Part shown: piece after piece, positions 32,165 to 43,108 of the stretch
How positions within the stretch are numbered: position 1 is the first letter of the stretch
How the letters are laid out: every line of letters begins with the position of its first letter
Assembly (NCBI GenBank): GCA_030581615.1
Contig: JAKTTT010000008.1
Location: 372,001 to 436,000, forward strand
Length of the DNA stretch: 64,000 nucleotides
Source: Alloascoidea africana
Taxonomy: Eukaryota > Ascomycota > Alloascoideomycetes > Alloascoideales > Alloascoideaceae
Direction: 5' to 3'
Position numbers and translations under genes: made by a program
The notes under the pieces: model-generated
What the model saw: only the letters and a program-made list of their open reading frames with translations
Told to the model about the DNA's origin: nothing
Databases searched by the model: none

Positions 32165-34041
32165 TTAGTACGCATTACTCTTGTGTTTCGGGGTGAACTG
32201 AAACTTTTGATTTGTTGGACCCAGAAACATCTCGGAGATTTTGATCCAGTCGCGGTAATCTCCACTCCCGAGTAAAGTCTCGAGATCCGATCTTCCGTGC
32301 CAACGTGGGGGTCTATCGTTGAGTCGCGGAGGCAGGCGTTCTAGGATGCCCACGGGGATGTAACGATGCGTGAAGGAGAGGAATTCACAGAGGTACCGTC
32401 TCGTGGTGTTTATCCCGTACTCGTCAGACCCCCAGTGCTCGAGACCGTGGTGCGCGTACTGGCGAACGTACTCGAGACGTTCGCTCGCACTCTTGTCCAG
32501 ATACTGCTGGGCGTCGACCTCCTCGAAGATCCACGGCTTGATCAGAGCTCCGCGGGCCACCATCACGGAGTCGCACCCGTAGCGCGTGGTGCCCGCAATG
32601 TAGTCCTCGTACGTGAACACGTCGCCGTTGCCCACGACCCAGGGCCGCCCGCCGTCGCGCTCCGTGCTCTCGGCCTGCTCCTTGACCTGGTCGCTGACCT
32701 CGCGAATATAGTCCCAGTCGCAGGTGCGCGTGTACCGCTGCTGGCGGGACCGCCCGTGCAAAGTGATGGCGCGAACCGTCCCGTCCGCCACGAGCCTCGA
32801 GACCACGCTCTTGGCCACGGGCTTGGAGTCGCGGGTGCCCATTCGCAGCTTGATCGTGACGGGGATCTCGCCGCTGACCGCGCTCATCCCGCGCACGATC
32901 CTCAGCATTTTCGCCGGGTTGTCCAGCAGTCCCGAGCCCGCTCCCTGGCGATATATCAGGTCGATGGGACACCCGCAGTTGAGATTGAGCTCCGACACCT
33001 GGGGCGCCAGCGTCGCGATGGCCTCTGCCGCTTTCGCGCCCTGCCAGGGCTTTGCCGTCGCGATCTGGACGCCGAACCCTTGGGCCTCGCTCGAGTGTGC
33101 GCGCGGAAGAGCCCACTCGGACTTGTTGCCTGTGATCAGAGGCAACGCCAGGGCCATTTCGCTATAGGTCACATCTGCTCCCAGTGTTCGCATGAGTCGC
33201 CGGAACGGGAGGTTCCCCACGGTCGTCAACGGAGACACGATTTTGGCGTTTTTCAACCAAAGCCGTTTCTTCTCACACGCGAGGAATGCCGGTTCCACAT
33301 ACTCTGCCGCCGTGTCTTTCTGTTTCTCTTGTTCCAGGAAAGCAATGTAGGCCTCCGCTTTGGGGAACGGAATCTGTTTCTTTTGTAACTGGTTCTTGAC
33401 TTTCGAATCCACCATGTTTACCTCATAGTTGGTCTTTGCCGCTTCTGCCATTTTCTCCGGGTTCGTCACCAGTTCCAACTTGTCTTGATCCAAATGTGTA
33501 TGTAGCCATCGACATTTGAACCCCTCCGAACAAAATCCAAGAGCTGTATAGTTGGGACATTCACCTTCCAAATCAGCAGGCTTCACTGCAAGATATGCCT
33601 TGATATCGTGTGAATATCGACATTCGTCATCATCGTGAGGACATGGGTTCCCCTTTGCCCTGGAATCGCATAACTTGATCTCCATTTCATCTTTGGTGGC
33701 TGCTTGTACAAGTTGTCGATTTTTATTTTGTCCTCGTTGTTTCTTATTCCTCTTGTTCTTTTTGTTATTGTCTCCTCCATACTTGTCTCCTTCCTCCGCA
33801 CCGTCATCGTCCACCTGCGGTACCAATTCATGATCATTGATCACAAACCTACAATCAATGGGTTAGTGATGATGTTGGATCTTGGATCTTGATGAGATGA
33901 TACAAATACTTGCTCCTTCTTGATAACCGCAATCCCCTTGATGTATTCTTTAGTATCCGTAGACACATTATCATCCCCAGCCTGTTTCTTTAGCTCTCTT
34001 TGTTCCTCAGGCTCCTCGCCTGTTCTTTTTTCCACACCCAT
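32165..34041 (-). CDS. DUS3: tRNA-dihydrouridine(47) synthase
   Basis: Dus3 reduces uridine 47 of the tRNA variable loop with FMN and NADPH. Two exons, 34041-33914 and 33848-32165, give 603 residues. The fungal N-terminus KGIAVIKKE-FVI is restored only across the predicted junction. Two CCCH zinc fingers follow (CDSRAKGNPCPHDDDECRYSH and CPNYTALGFCSEGFKCRWLH). The TIM barrel has the FMN-binding PLTTVGNLPFRRL, the catalytic Cys in LNLNCGCP, VTIKLRMG, LHGRSRQQRY and GNGDV. The intron uses GC-AG ends (GA|GCAAGT). The central coding segment, about 32430-33240, is very GC-rich, like LCB3. The gene is divergent from DUS4, with start codons 118 bp apart. Confidence 0.95.
33849..33913 (-). other. GC-AG intron in DUS3
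   Basis: The donor is GCAAGTATTT and the acceptor TTGTAG, with branch CACTAAC 13 nt before the AG. The alternative GT four bases downstream gives the wrong phase and a stop; the GC donor restores Glu-Phe-Val-Ile after KGIAVIKK. Confidence 0.88.
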
Positions 34042-34159
34042 AGCCAAGTATACGTGCAAATTTTTCTTATTTTGGGGTTTTTGTTTTTGTCTGGAGGGAG
34101 AAAAGAGGTGGTGGGGGAGGCGATATTCAAAATTTTTCAAAACCTCCCAAAATCCAACG

Positions 34160-35278
34160 ATGCGTCTTCACCAGCACCAGCATCAAGCTTCAAGCATCGT
34201 AAAGTCCATGACTCGGACTCGGACTCAAACCCTGGCGATTTGCACTCGCAGTCGCAGTAACACACCCATATCAATCATAAAATCCAAATCGGAAACGAAA
34301 ACGAAAACGAAAACCCCGGTTTATGTCGCCGGTCCCATGGTAAGATACTCGAAACTGCCATTCCGTGCATTACTTCGACATTACAACCTCGACATTATCT
34401 ATTCACCAATGATCTTGGCCCGCGAATTCACAAGGAACCAAACAGCCCGCGACTCCGATTTCTCAACAAACCCGGATGATACACCACTTGTGGTCCAATT
34501 GGGTGCGAATAATGAGACGGACGTTGTACGTGCTGTCGAAATGTTGAACCCACATGTGGACGGCGTGGGTCTCAACTGTGGATGTCCCATCAAAGAACAG
34601 GTCCGGGAAGGCATCGGTGCTGCTCTCATGTCCAACCCTCATAAAGTTGCCGCAATGATACGGGCCATTAAAACCCGATTCCCAGGTGATCAAGTCTGTG
34701 TCGAGGCCAAAATTCGCATTCATAGAGACTTGGCGGAAACAGCAGAATTTGTAAAGCTGGTTGAGGCAGCTGGAGTCGATTACATTACTGTTCATGGTCG
34801 CCGCAAGAGCCAACGAAGCTCCGAACCCGTGAACCTCGATGCTATTCGAGTCGTGTGCGAAACAGTACAAGGCCGTGTACCTGTGATTGCCAACGGGGAC
34901 TGTTTTTCACTCGAGGACGCGGCCAGAATCGTTTCTGAAACGGGCGCTTCCGGTGTGATGGCCGCGCGAGGTTTGTTGGAGAATCCAGCTCTGTTTGCAG
35001 GCTTTAAAACTACACCATGGCATTGTGTAGAACGGTTCTGGGACTATGTTACCGCCTACGGTTTACCATTCAGACTTACACAGCACCATCTTAGTGAAAT
35101 GATGGCGAAGATGATATCACGACAGGAACGCAAATCTATGAACGAGTGTACAAATCTAGTTGAGCTGATTGATTGGTTCGATGCCCGGTTTGTTCTCAAA
35201 CGTAATGGAGAATTGGGATTTGCGACCGCTGTTGAACCTCCACGAATCCAATCCACCATCCAGAATGAAGAGATATAA
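34160..35278 (+). CDS. DUS4: tRNA-dihydrouridine(20a/20b) synthase
   Basis: Dus4 makes dihydrouridine at D-loop positions 20a and 20b. From the ATG at 34160 the product has 372 residues. It shows VAGPMVRYSKLPFR at the FMN site, the SPMILAREF segment typical of Dus4, catalytic Cys in GLNCGCPIKEQ, VEAKIRIH, VHGRRKSQR and ANGDC with GVMAARGLLENPALF. No introns are needed. The 60 residues before VAGPM are rich in Gln/His/Arg/Thr/Lys and may be partly a mitochondrial or unstructured leader; a later Met at 34208 would also fit. The frame is open further upstream to 33920, but that would run into DUS3 exon 1 on the other strand. It converges on UBC6 with only 41 bp between stops. Confidence 0.93.
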   Translation: MRLHQHQHQASSIVKSMTRTRTQTLAICTRSRSNTPISIIKSKSETKTKTKTPVYVAGPMVRYSKLPFRALLRHYNLDIIYSPMILAREFTRNQTARDSDFSTNPDDTPLVVQLGANNETDVVRAVEMLNPHVDGVGLNCGCPIKEQVREGIGAALMSNPHKVAAMIRAIKTRFPGDQVCVEAKIRIHRDLAETAEFVKLVEAAGVDYITVHGRRKSQRSSEPVNLDAIRVVCETVQGRVPVIANGDCFSLEDAARIVSETGASGVMAARGLLENPALFAGFKTTPWHCVERFWDYVTAYGLPFRLTQHHLSEMMAKMISRQERKSMNECTNLVELIDWFDARFVLKRNGELGFATAVEPPRIQSTIQNEEI

Positions 35279-35319
35279 AATGTGGATCCAGGTTTTTATT
35301 ATTTTCGTTTCTATTTATT

Positions 35320-36335
35320 TCATTGCCATCTGGTTGCAATCACCCATGATACAATCAAAAGGCACAGGGCAATTAGTTTCCAATTCCATCCTCCATTCTT
35401 CACATCCTCAGCCTGTTGTCCTTCACGTTCAGCGGCAGCGAGTCGGACCAAATCTTCGGGATCCAAAGCCTGGGCTGTTGTTCCCCCAGTGCCACCACCA
35501 TTAGCTCCTTCCTGCATCATCAACTTTCTCTTCATTTTTTTCTGCAAAATCCGATTTACCTGTTCCTCAATCTCCTTCATGTTCTGCATAACCATCTTGG
35601 GGAACATACTCCTGAACCGTGGATTTTCATCTAAATTCCACGATTTGGATCTTTTTGCAAATTCTCGTTTAACCGAATCCGCAGTTGAAATGGATCCAGT
35701 TGTGGATTCCCCAGATGTCATAAAACTCAACAATCCGGTTAAAATCGTACTTACACTCCAGGCTGGATTCCACGTTTTGGGATGGAAATCCGAAAATGAA
35801 AGACATAATCGGGTATTCGTTTGAAATCGTCCGCTGGGTGTAATCATCCTTATCGCAGGAGGCTTATATGGATAATCAGAGGGGAAAGTCAATGTGCCAT
35901 GGTATTGTCCTCCTTCGTATGGTGTATCTGGTGGTCCTGTTATAAGATAGTGCCATCTATATCGGTTAGATGTTTGGAGTTCATCAATCAGTAACACATA
36001 GATAGCACTTGCTCTAAAATGTTGGATTCGTTAGGGTGCGCCTCTACAAACGGAGGAGGCGTCTCTAGGATCATCTTGTACTCGCGGTTAAGCTAAAACC
36101 AGTTGAACCCAAGTTAGACTTTATTATTTTTGATATAGTAAGGGAAATGCCCATGCTATGTTTCTTCAAAGTGGTGTAGTTTCCATTGTGCTGCTCTTAT
36201 CACAAACCACAATCACAATCACAATCACAATCACAATGTTTAGGCCCTCAACACTCAACTCCCATAACAATTTGTTCCCCTGACACTGTTTATCAGGCTT
36301 GTTCTTACCCGCTTGGTGGCGCCTCTGCTAGCCAT
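35320..36335 (-). CDS. UBC6: ER-anchored ubiquitin-conjugating enzyme E2
   Basis: Ubc6 works with Doa10 in ER-associated degradation. Three exons, 36335-36309, 36092-36013 and 35956-35320, give 247 residues, against 250 in baker's yeast. The UBC fold is complete: [40 protein letters not shown], and the active-site Cys in TRLCLSFSDFHPKTWNP. A C-terminal hydrophobic tail (WKLIALCLLIVSWVIA) provides the tail anchor. The second intron must use a GC donor: GA|GCAAGT joined to A TGG rebuilds NILEWHY exactly. The first intron is long (216 nt) and contains a TGTGAT hexamer run. A Reb1-like TTACCCGG lies 127 bp before the start. Confidence 0.96.
35957..36012 (-). other. GC-AG intron in UBC6
   Basis: A 56-nt intron with donor GCAAGTGCTA, branch ATCTAAC and acceptor GATATAG. 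It is fixed by the invariant Leu-Glu-Trp-His of Ubc6 across the junction. Using the downstream GT would break the frame. Confidence 0.92.
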
Positions 36336-36976
36336 AATATCTAGTTGATTGTATGTTGATGTGGATCACAAAGCAGTAGCAGTGAAGATGATCACAGTGA
36401 TTTGGTTTGATGATGACCTTTTTTTGTACTTTTGTGTTCTTCCAAGTGATGTATCAGAGTGTTACCCGGATCTGGGATCCAACCACCAAAAAACACAAGT
36501 AACTTAAGTTTTTCATATGTTACTGATCAAAGGGGACAAATTGTGAAATTCAACTCTTCTAAAATATCCAACAATGTAACCTAGAACTTGAACTTGAACT
36601 AAACTATTCGAAACAACTGAAATCAATGTGAAAAGATAAAAAAAAAATAAACAACGGACACAGATTAGAAAAATAAAATTAGAGAGAAATAGAAAATACA
36701 GTAATAATCGATATATGTATACACTTGTGGTTTGCTTAGAAACGACATTAATGGCTAAAGGAAGTTTAGAAGCCCAGATAGAAAAAAAGAAGAAAATATA
36801 TATGGAAAAAAAAAGGGTGGGGGACAAAAGATATGAGCTATAATAAAATCGTAATCCTGGAAAAAACAAACAAAACAGATGAATCATGGGTTTTAAAAAA
36901 AAACACAAGCAACGAAAAAAATGAAATAAAAAAAAAAAATGAAATAAAAAAGAATACACAATCAATGTGCTGTTGT
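36336..36976. promoter_or_regulatory. UBC6 upstream region and bZIP gene 3' flank
   Basis: No gene is seen. A Reb1-like TTACCCGG sits at 36462-36469. The part from about 36600 to 36960 is very A-rich on the plus strand (T-rich on the coding strand), with several A-runs of eight or more. This suits a 3' flank of the minus-strand bZIP gene. Confidence 0.55.
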
Positions 36977-39653
36977 TCAACCTCCATTTCCATTGGTCTT
37001 TTTAGAATTATTGTTGTTATTACGAACACCTGATCCATTCATCTCTTTTGGACCTATAGTACCCAAAACAACTGTTGTTGTTCCTGGGATACCAACAGCC
37101 TCGGTTCCATTTCGTCCATCTTCACAATTTTGAATGATCTGTTTCATTTCTCGAATCATATGGACAAGTTCCCCAACTTGATTCGAGGTCTCTTTACCGT
37201 TTATCAACATTGTGGTTGAGGCTGTTGTCGTCGTCGTCGTGCCGTCGTCAGTGAGAATAGGACCACAGGTTTGTTCCAAATTCGCAACCACTGTATCTAT
37301 CTGATCCATTTGTTCTTTGACCCGTGCGAAATGTGAGGTCAGATTCTGGTATTGGGATGAATAAAATGCAAGCTCGTGTTGCATCTTCGCAACAAGTTGT
37401 TTCTTCCGCTGACGACATTTCGAAGCAGCTACTCTATTCCGCTCAAGAAACAACCGTCGTTTCTCTTCCGGATTCAAATTCCGGGATTTCTTTTTCGATC
37501 CTTTACCACCCGCGGCACCACCACCACCATTGCTTGCTGTCCCGGCACCACCACTCCCCGTGCCCATCAAAGATTTGGATTTGGAACCGCTCCTGCCTGT
37601 TAGAAAAGAGCCATCTTCTTGATCGATATCTATCTCATCATCGTCACTTTCATCATTACTATCAATCTCTTCAGATCGCTTCATCCCATACCCGGACCGC
37701 GCACCACTGTCATACCTCTCGGTCTTTTGCTTCTTTGCAGGCCGTCCACGTGGCCGACCGGGCTTGGTCTGCATTGGCATTAGGAGATCTGCAGATACTG
37801 GCGTTGGCAGCAGCCGTAGAGATCTTGGTTGTTCCTTCTCGTTTTCCTTATTATTCGTTCCGTCCTGTGATCCAGACTCGTTCGATCCATTCGTATTGCT
37901 GGATCTTTTCCCGTTGCCATTAATCCCCAAACTCTGAGAATCTGTGGAACCGGGTTCATACTCCAGCTTTATCGAGGATGCATTATGGTCCTGCTGCTGC
38001 TGATGCTGTGAATCGGTCTGCTGTTGATGTTGCGCGGCTAACCCATTTGAGCCAGCCACATTCGAGCCATCACTGGTAACACTGCTAACGGTATTGTTCC
38101 CATTTTGTTGGAACTGGGAAGCCGTGATCTGATCTTGCGTAGGCATGGACACTGGTAATGACGCGGAGATGGACACGGGCACCGGGACCTGGCCGGGAAT
38201 ACGGCCCTGGCCATGATCATGATTGAGGGTCTGCTGGAGAACAGCCATGCTGGTGGTGCTGGGGACCACCGAATTGCCTGGGGCTTGGGGTCCCGGCAGC
38301 GCCTGGATCTCGCCCACCATTTGCTGATGTTGACCAGCACCGGCACCAGCACCAGCACCAGCACCAGGCCCGTGTTGGACCTGGACCTGGACCGGAACCT
38401 GGACCTGGGGTTGAGGAGTCGCGGCCATTCCATATAGCGAGGAAAGCACACCCGGGGTGAACACGCTGCCGGATCCGGGGCCCAGGTTAGCTGCTGAGGA
38501 TCCTCCAGGCGTGGTTGCGGTCCCATCGGGTCCCAGTGTTATTGCGCCCAGAATTCCTGAAGAAGTACCACCAGCAGCTGTTCCCCCTGGACCCGCTCCT
38601 CCAGCTGCGGACAATCCGAGAGAGAAAAGAGCTGGGTTTTGGATCCCCAGTGGTGTTAGGCCCGTGCGGATTCCACTTTCATTTGGGGTCAACCCTGTAC
38701 GCCCACGTAAACTGCTGTAGAAAGCAGCAGCCGCGGCCACTGCTGCAGAGGAAGAATTGTTTGCGGTTCCTGACGCTGCTGTTGTGGTGGTGGCCGTGGT
38801 GGTTGTCACCACCGTCGTTCCATTATTCGCGTTATTCGAACTATGTGTATTTGTTGCGTTGTTGGAAGAGCCCGGAATGAGGGAAAGCGGCGTGGTCCCC
38901 GTGGCACCAGGGGGTAAGAAACTGGAAAATGGGTTTTGAAGAAGAGAACTTGGCCATCCTGGAGTTGCTGGATTTGAGTTCAATCCTGGCGAAACCATGC
39001 CCAGTGGAGGCAGAATACGCCGGCCCCCAGGGGTTAGACCCCCAAGAGTAGGTGTAATATTTGGGCGTGGTTCCTTGGTATTCTTTGCAAATGACTGTTC
39101 GAAGGGATTCGGCTCGAGATCAAATGTAGATGTCTATTGAAAAGTAGTTTGTTGGTTAGCAACGAACCCTGTGTGTGTGAATTTTTGTTTTTGTGGTGGT
39201 GGTGGTGACGGGATGGGGTGTGGATCTTATCATTAATAATACGGAAATGATGAAATGATCATCAACTCACCTTTGACTTGTCACTGAGATGGTTCAGAGA
39301 GTCTAAAACAAGAAACGTGATTATGCAAAGAGAGAGTTAGCAACAACAACAACAATAGGAATAAACGCGTGGGTGGTGCAAAAGGAAGAGCAATTTTCAA
39401 CATAATTCCTCTAAACTTGTCGATGGATGGGTGGACAACGACAAACCGTACCTTCCTGTGGCAGCATTGAGCCGTCCAAGTTGCTGTTTGCATTTGCTGT
39501 ATTGTGGCCGACCATCTGGTGATGATGGTAAGTGTCTTTGGGGGCCCCTAGAAAGTTGCTATTGCCGTTATCTGTTGAGGTCTGAGGCCGCAAAGGGTTT
39601 GCAGTAGTGGGAGGCACAGAGGTGTTTGCAGGCGGTGGTGGTTGAAGAGACAT
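36977..39653 (-). CDS. SKO1: ATF/CREB-type bZIP transcription factor (Sko1/Atf1-like)
   Basis: Three exons, 39653-39452, 39302-39271 and 39133-36977, give 796 residues. After a Pro/Asn-rich start, residues about 80-130 read FDLEPNPFEQSFA, then NITPTLGGLTPGGRRILPPL, the conserved N-terminal region of Atf1/Sko1 proteins. Long Gly/Ala/Thr/Gln-rich stretches follow. A GRPRGRPAKKQK AT-hook-like basic patch precedes the bZIP: basic region EEKRRLFLERNRVAASKCRQRKKQL, then a leucine-zipper heptad region. Such factors bind TGACGT sites and act downstream of the Hog1/Sty1 stress MAP kinase. The middle exon is only 32 nt. The gene is divergent from 39993, and its shared promoter contains a TGACGTA word, suggesting autoregulation. 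Orthology to Sko1 rather than another ATF member is likely but not certain. Confidence 0.88.
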
Positions 39654-39992
39654 TGGGGCTGCTCTAGACCGGGGCTGGGGCTCGAAGGGGCGCGTACGGC
39701 AGCGGGAAGAGAGGACGTGAGGGCGAACAGGGGCGATATAGCGTGGGAGCAGCTCTACTGGCACAGAGTCGATGGCAGGCAGACTGCTTTGGCGAAGCTG
39801 GAAGGAGAGAGAAGATGGATGGATCTCCGCGGCCCAGGGCGAAAATCTGGCAGTGACGTAGCCCCAGCGGCCGGGTAAGCCGGTCGGCCGGGGGGCCAGT
39901 CTCTGGGGCCCGCGGGTGCATGGGTGTACGCCAGCCGGTATAAATAGCCCGCGGCTCCTCTCCATTCTCCTGGCAGAGACTTCAGCACCGCC
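39654..39992. promoter_or_regulatory. GC-rich bidirectional promoter with CRE-like site and TATA box
   Basis: The region separates the bZIP gene from the plus-strand gene at 39993. A TGACGTA word lies at 39854-39860 and a canonical TATAAATAG at 39939-39947, about 50 bp before the plus-strand ATG. Composition is markedly GC-rich compared with the A/T-rich introns on the left. Confidence 0.65.
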
Positions 39993-42366
39993 ATGGCCAT
40001 GCTCGCCAACAGAAGAGAGCTCTACACCATCCTGGAGTCCTCGGCAGACCAGCCGCCTGTCTCGAGGGCCGCCGCGGCCGCCACGCCGGGCGCTCGAGGG
40101 CCCCCAGGGCCCCCAGGGGCCGACCTCGACCTGTTCCAGCAGCCCGATCCCACAGCACCCTCGCTGCCCACAACACTCGCTCTGTCATCCTCACGATCGT
40201 TCTCCAGCCCGACGGTTTCGTTCTACTCGTGCCCCCAGTCCCAGTCCCAGTCCCAGTCTCAATCTCAATCTCAATCTCAGTCGTTCACGCTCGGATCCCA
40301 GCGCGGCTCGAAATTGGCTGGTGGTGTCCAGGCCCCCACAAAGTGCTCGTCTCCTCTAAGGCAGAGCATTAGCGTGACAGATCTAGCTCACCTTCGAAAC
40401 CTACCAGCGACAGTGGCCGTTCCGATGCCAATGAAAAAAACTTCCCGTGTATCGTCTTCTCCCCAGTTGCAGCTACCACAGCCTCCTATACCCCCTCAAT
40501 CGCCTTCCCCAACCTCAACTCTTAAAACTAATACTGCATTTGACCTCGAGCGCTACATTTTGGAACGACAACAAAAGGAAAAAGCGCGACTGCTTGAAAC
40601 CAGTAAAAATCTTTCGGCGAAATCCTCATCACCATCTTCATCTCCAATCACCTCGCCGACACCACAGCTCACAGCTATGCGGCAAAACGGCAGGAGTAAC
40701 CAACTGCAGAACTCTGAATCCCCAATACGAACAAGATCCCGACTGCACAAAGTCGAATTGACCGACACGAATAGTGCCGACACTACTAGCACAACGAAAC
40801 CTCGTAAGGTGCAGACTGATTTGGACAAGGAACGGTTTTTGTTCGATTTGGATGCTCAAAGTCCTACACCTATTGACACAGAATTTGACTACTACGAAAC
40901 ACCAAACAATTCTACCTCCACACTCGTTGATGCTCTAGGCTTTTTCCCACCTGCTTCTACTCTGCAGCACCAAAGGCAAGGCGCTTCTAACCTAAAGCAC
41001 GAGCAACACCAACAAAATCACCACCACCACCATGTACAGAACACTTCAAACGTACGGCCTGTTGTTGGGCATGAGCTTTCAGACGATACCTCCTGCTCCA
41101 GCGCGACAACGCTGGCTACCTCTGACAGCAATAACAGTAACGACGAGCATTACAACGAAAAAGAAAAGGATAAGGAACAACAACAGCAAGAGCCGCATAA
41201 ACTGTTAAAAAAGAGAAGTAGGGCGAGCATTGCGGTATTATTAAAATACATAAACCCAAATGGAACTGCATCAGAGAAGCCTGATGGCTCTGACAAGAGT
41301 TGGCATTCTGGCTCCTCGACAAAAGACTGTGATGTTCACGAAACATTGGAAATTGACGAAGTATGAAGCCGTTTGATACCTTAATCTTTTTTTTACGTTA
41401 CAACTAACCGCTAGTTTTTTATTTTTTTTCTTCTTTGCAAACTTTAAGGATCTGGAGTACATCATCTCTGGTCATCGGCATTCCCATTTAAGGCCCCCGA
41501 ACTTAAAACTGGATACTTCAAGCATAGAGCAAAACTTTAAAAATGGGTATAGAATCGACGAGCAGAACGACACCGATTATGAAAATCATCACCATCATCA
41601 CCATTACCACCACCACCACAAATCTTCCAAGATCGGAGACACAAAACGCTTGAATCCACGAATAAGTACGGCGCTTGATGAGATATTTAGTGACCATGAC
41701 AGTATAAAAGATCTTTCTAATGATAATCACAATACTAATAAAAATAACGCTGGAAAGAAAACACAAACACGAACAAAATCGAAACGCCAAAAGGATCAAC
41801 CCCACAGATTACGATCGTTAAAATCAGATTCTAATTTGAGCAGCACTTTAAAGTCGTTTTCCTCCAATACAGGACCTACAGTTACAGCAACCTCTACCTC
41901 TCCTTACCTTTCAACAACCAGCGCTGAAGCAGCGTATTCATCAGCCCCGCATTTGAACACCACAATTGCTCCCACTCCTTCATCAACTTTGAAGAAAAAG
42001 CTAAGAACATCAAAATCAAAACCAAATCTTTCTAGCTCAAAGCAATCTTCTAAAGATTTGGATGTACAACGGCACAAATCACGTGGGCATAGACATTCAT
42101 CATCTTTTGATGATGCCCGAGCAAAAGCAATTTCGCGTTCTTCATTTTCCCCATTTTTAGCTGATCAGCACGATGATGATCTGTTTGGTTTTGGTTCCGG
42201 ATCGAGTTCTGACCTACAGGAAAGAATTGTCGACACGGAGAGCGAAGTAAGCGTTAACAAAAGCGATTATGATGTTTCTGGGAAAAACAGTCTTTACAAT
42301 GACGACGATCGAAAAGCATTTAGGAAATGGTTTAAAAGAGTGGTTTTCCGAAATGACACGAGGTAG
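39993..42366 (+). CDS. Unassigned low-complexity Ser/His-rich protein
   Basis: Two exons, 39993-41360 and 41449-42366, join in phase 0 to 761 residues. The donor is GTATGA, with a CTAAC branch and an unusual TTTAAG acceptor about 45 nt later. I do not recognise the family. The N-terminus (MAMLANRRELYTILESS) is followed by Ala/Gly/Pro-rich sequence, a Ser-Gln dipeptide run near 40231-40280, and FDLERYILERQQKEKARLLE, a likely helix. Exon 2 has His clusters (HHHHHH and HHHH near 41585-41622), RLNPRISTALDEIFSDHDS, many basic Ser-rich stretches, and a C-terminal basic amphipathic segment, FRKWFKRVVFRN. Codon use in the first 200 bp is GC-rich, then it shifts to A/T-rich. The TATA box and divergent bZIP neighbour suggest stress-regulated expression. 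Confidence 0.75.
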
Positions 42367-43108
42367 TAAACGCTGACTTGCCAAAAAAAGCAAACAAAAC
42401 AAAAGTATTTAAAAAAGTATTCAATTTCATCATGACCCCCATCTAACCCTTTTCCTTTTTCTTTTTTCTTTTTCCATTGTTTATTGTTTATGCGTGCTTT
42501 AACAAAGTTTTGGTTGATTTTGTTTTTTCTACTAATGATTTTTGTCACACTTTTTTCGTTTTTGATCATATACATTTGGGCATTTTTTAAAAAGAATCTT
42601 CTTTTGCTTTCCTTTCCCTTTTTTTTCCAAAAATTTTTTTTTTTTTTCCATCATCTTCATCTTTTTTTTTCCAGAAACTGAAAGAATAATCCCTCACGCT
42701 CACACTCACACACCTTGAAACCTCCCAATTTCATACCCCTTTGCGAGTTATGCACGACATTATGCAAATGTCAACCAAGCCAACCAACCAACCAACCATC
42801 CTCCTCCTTCCTCGTTTAATTGATTATATATCCTGTGGCTTTAACTATTTCTGCTATACTAATCATGTGTACATACCTATTCCCTTTCCTAGCAAGCTCA
42901 AGCTTTCTCGTGTCTTCTCTTAATAAACATTCATGTTCTAGGGTTACAAGCAAGTCTGTACACATTTATTCATGCATGATAATAATTCTTAAATTAGCTA
43001 CAAGTCTATGGAAGGAGAGGAACAATTGCAAAAAAAAAATTCAGATCATTCATATATCGGAGAAAAAAATCAGAAAAAATCAAAAGTGAAACCCGTAACT
43101 TTTATTTC
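42367..43108. other. A/T-rich convergent intergenic region
   Basis: Both flanking genes end here. The stretch has long T-tracts (42600-42670) and CAACCAAC repeats near 42775-42800. No coding or RNA gene is seen. Confidence 0.5.

Noticed and set aside
32366-33388. 340-codon plus-strand frame opposite DUS3
   Set aside because: Same GC effect; DUS3 catalytic motifs lie in the minus-strand frame.
36305-36312. TTACCCGC as another Reb1-like site
   Set aside because: It is formed by the UBC6 exon 1 end and the GTAAGA donor, and lies inside the gene.
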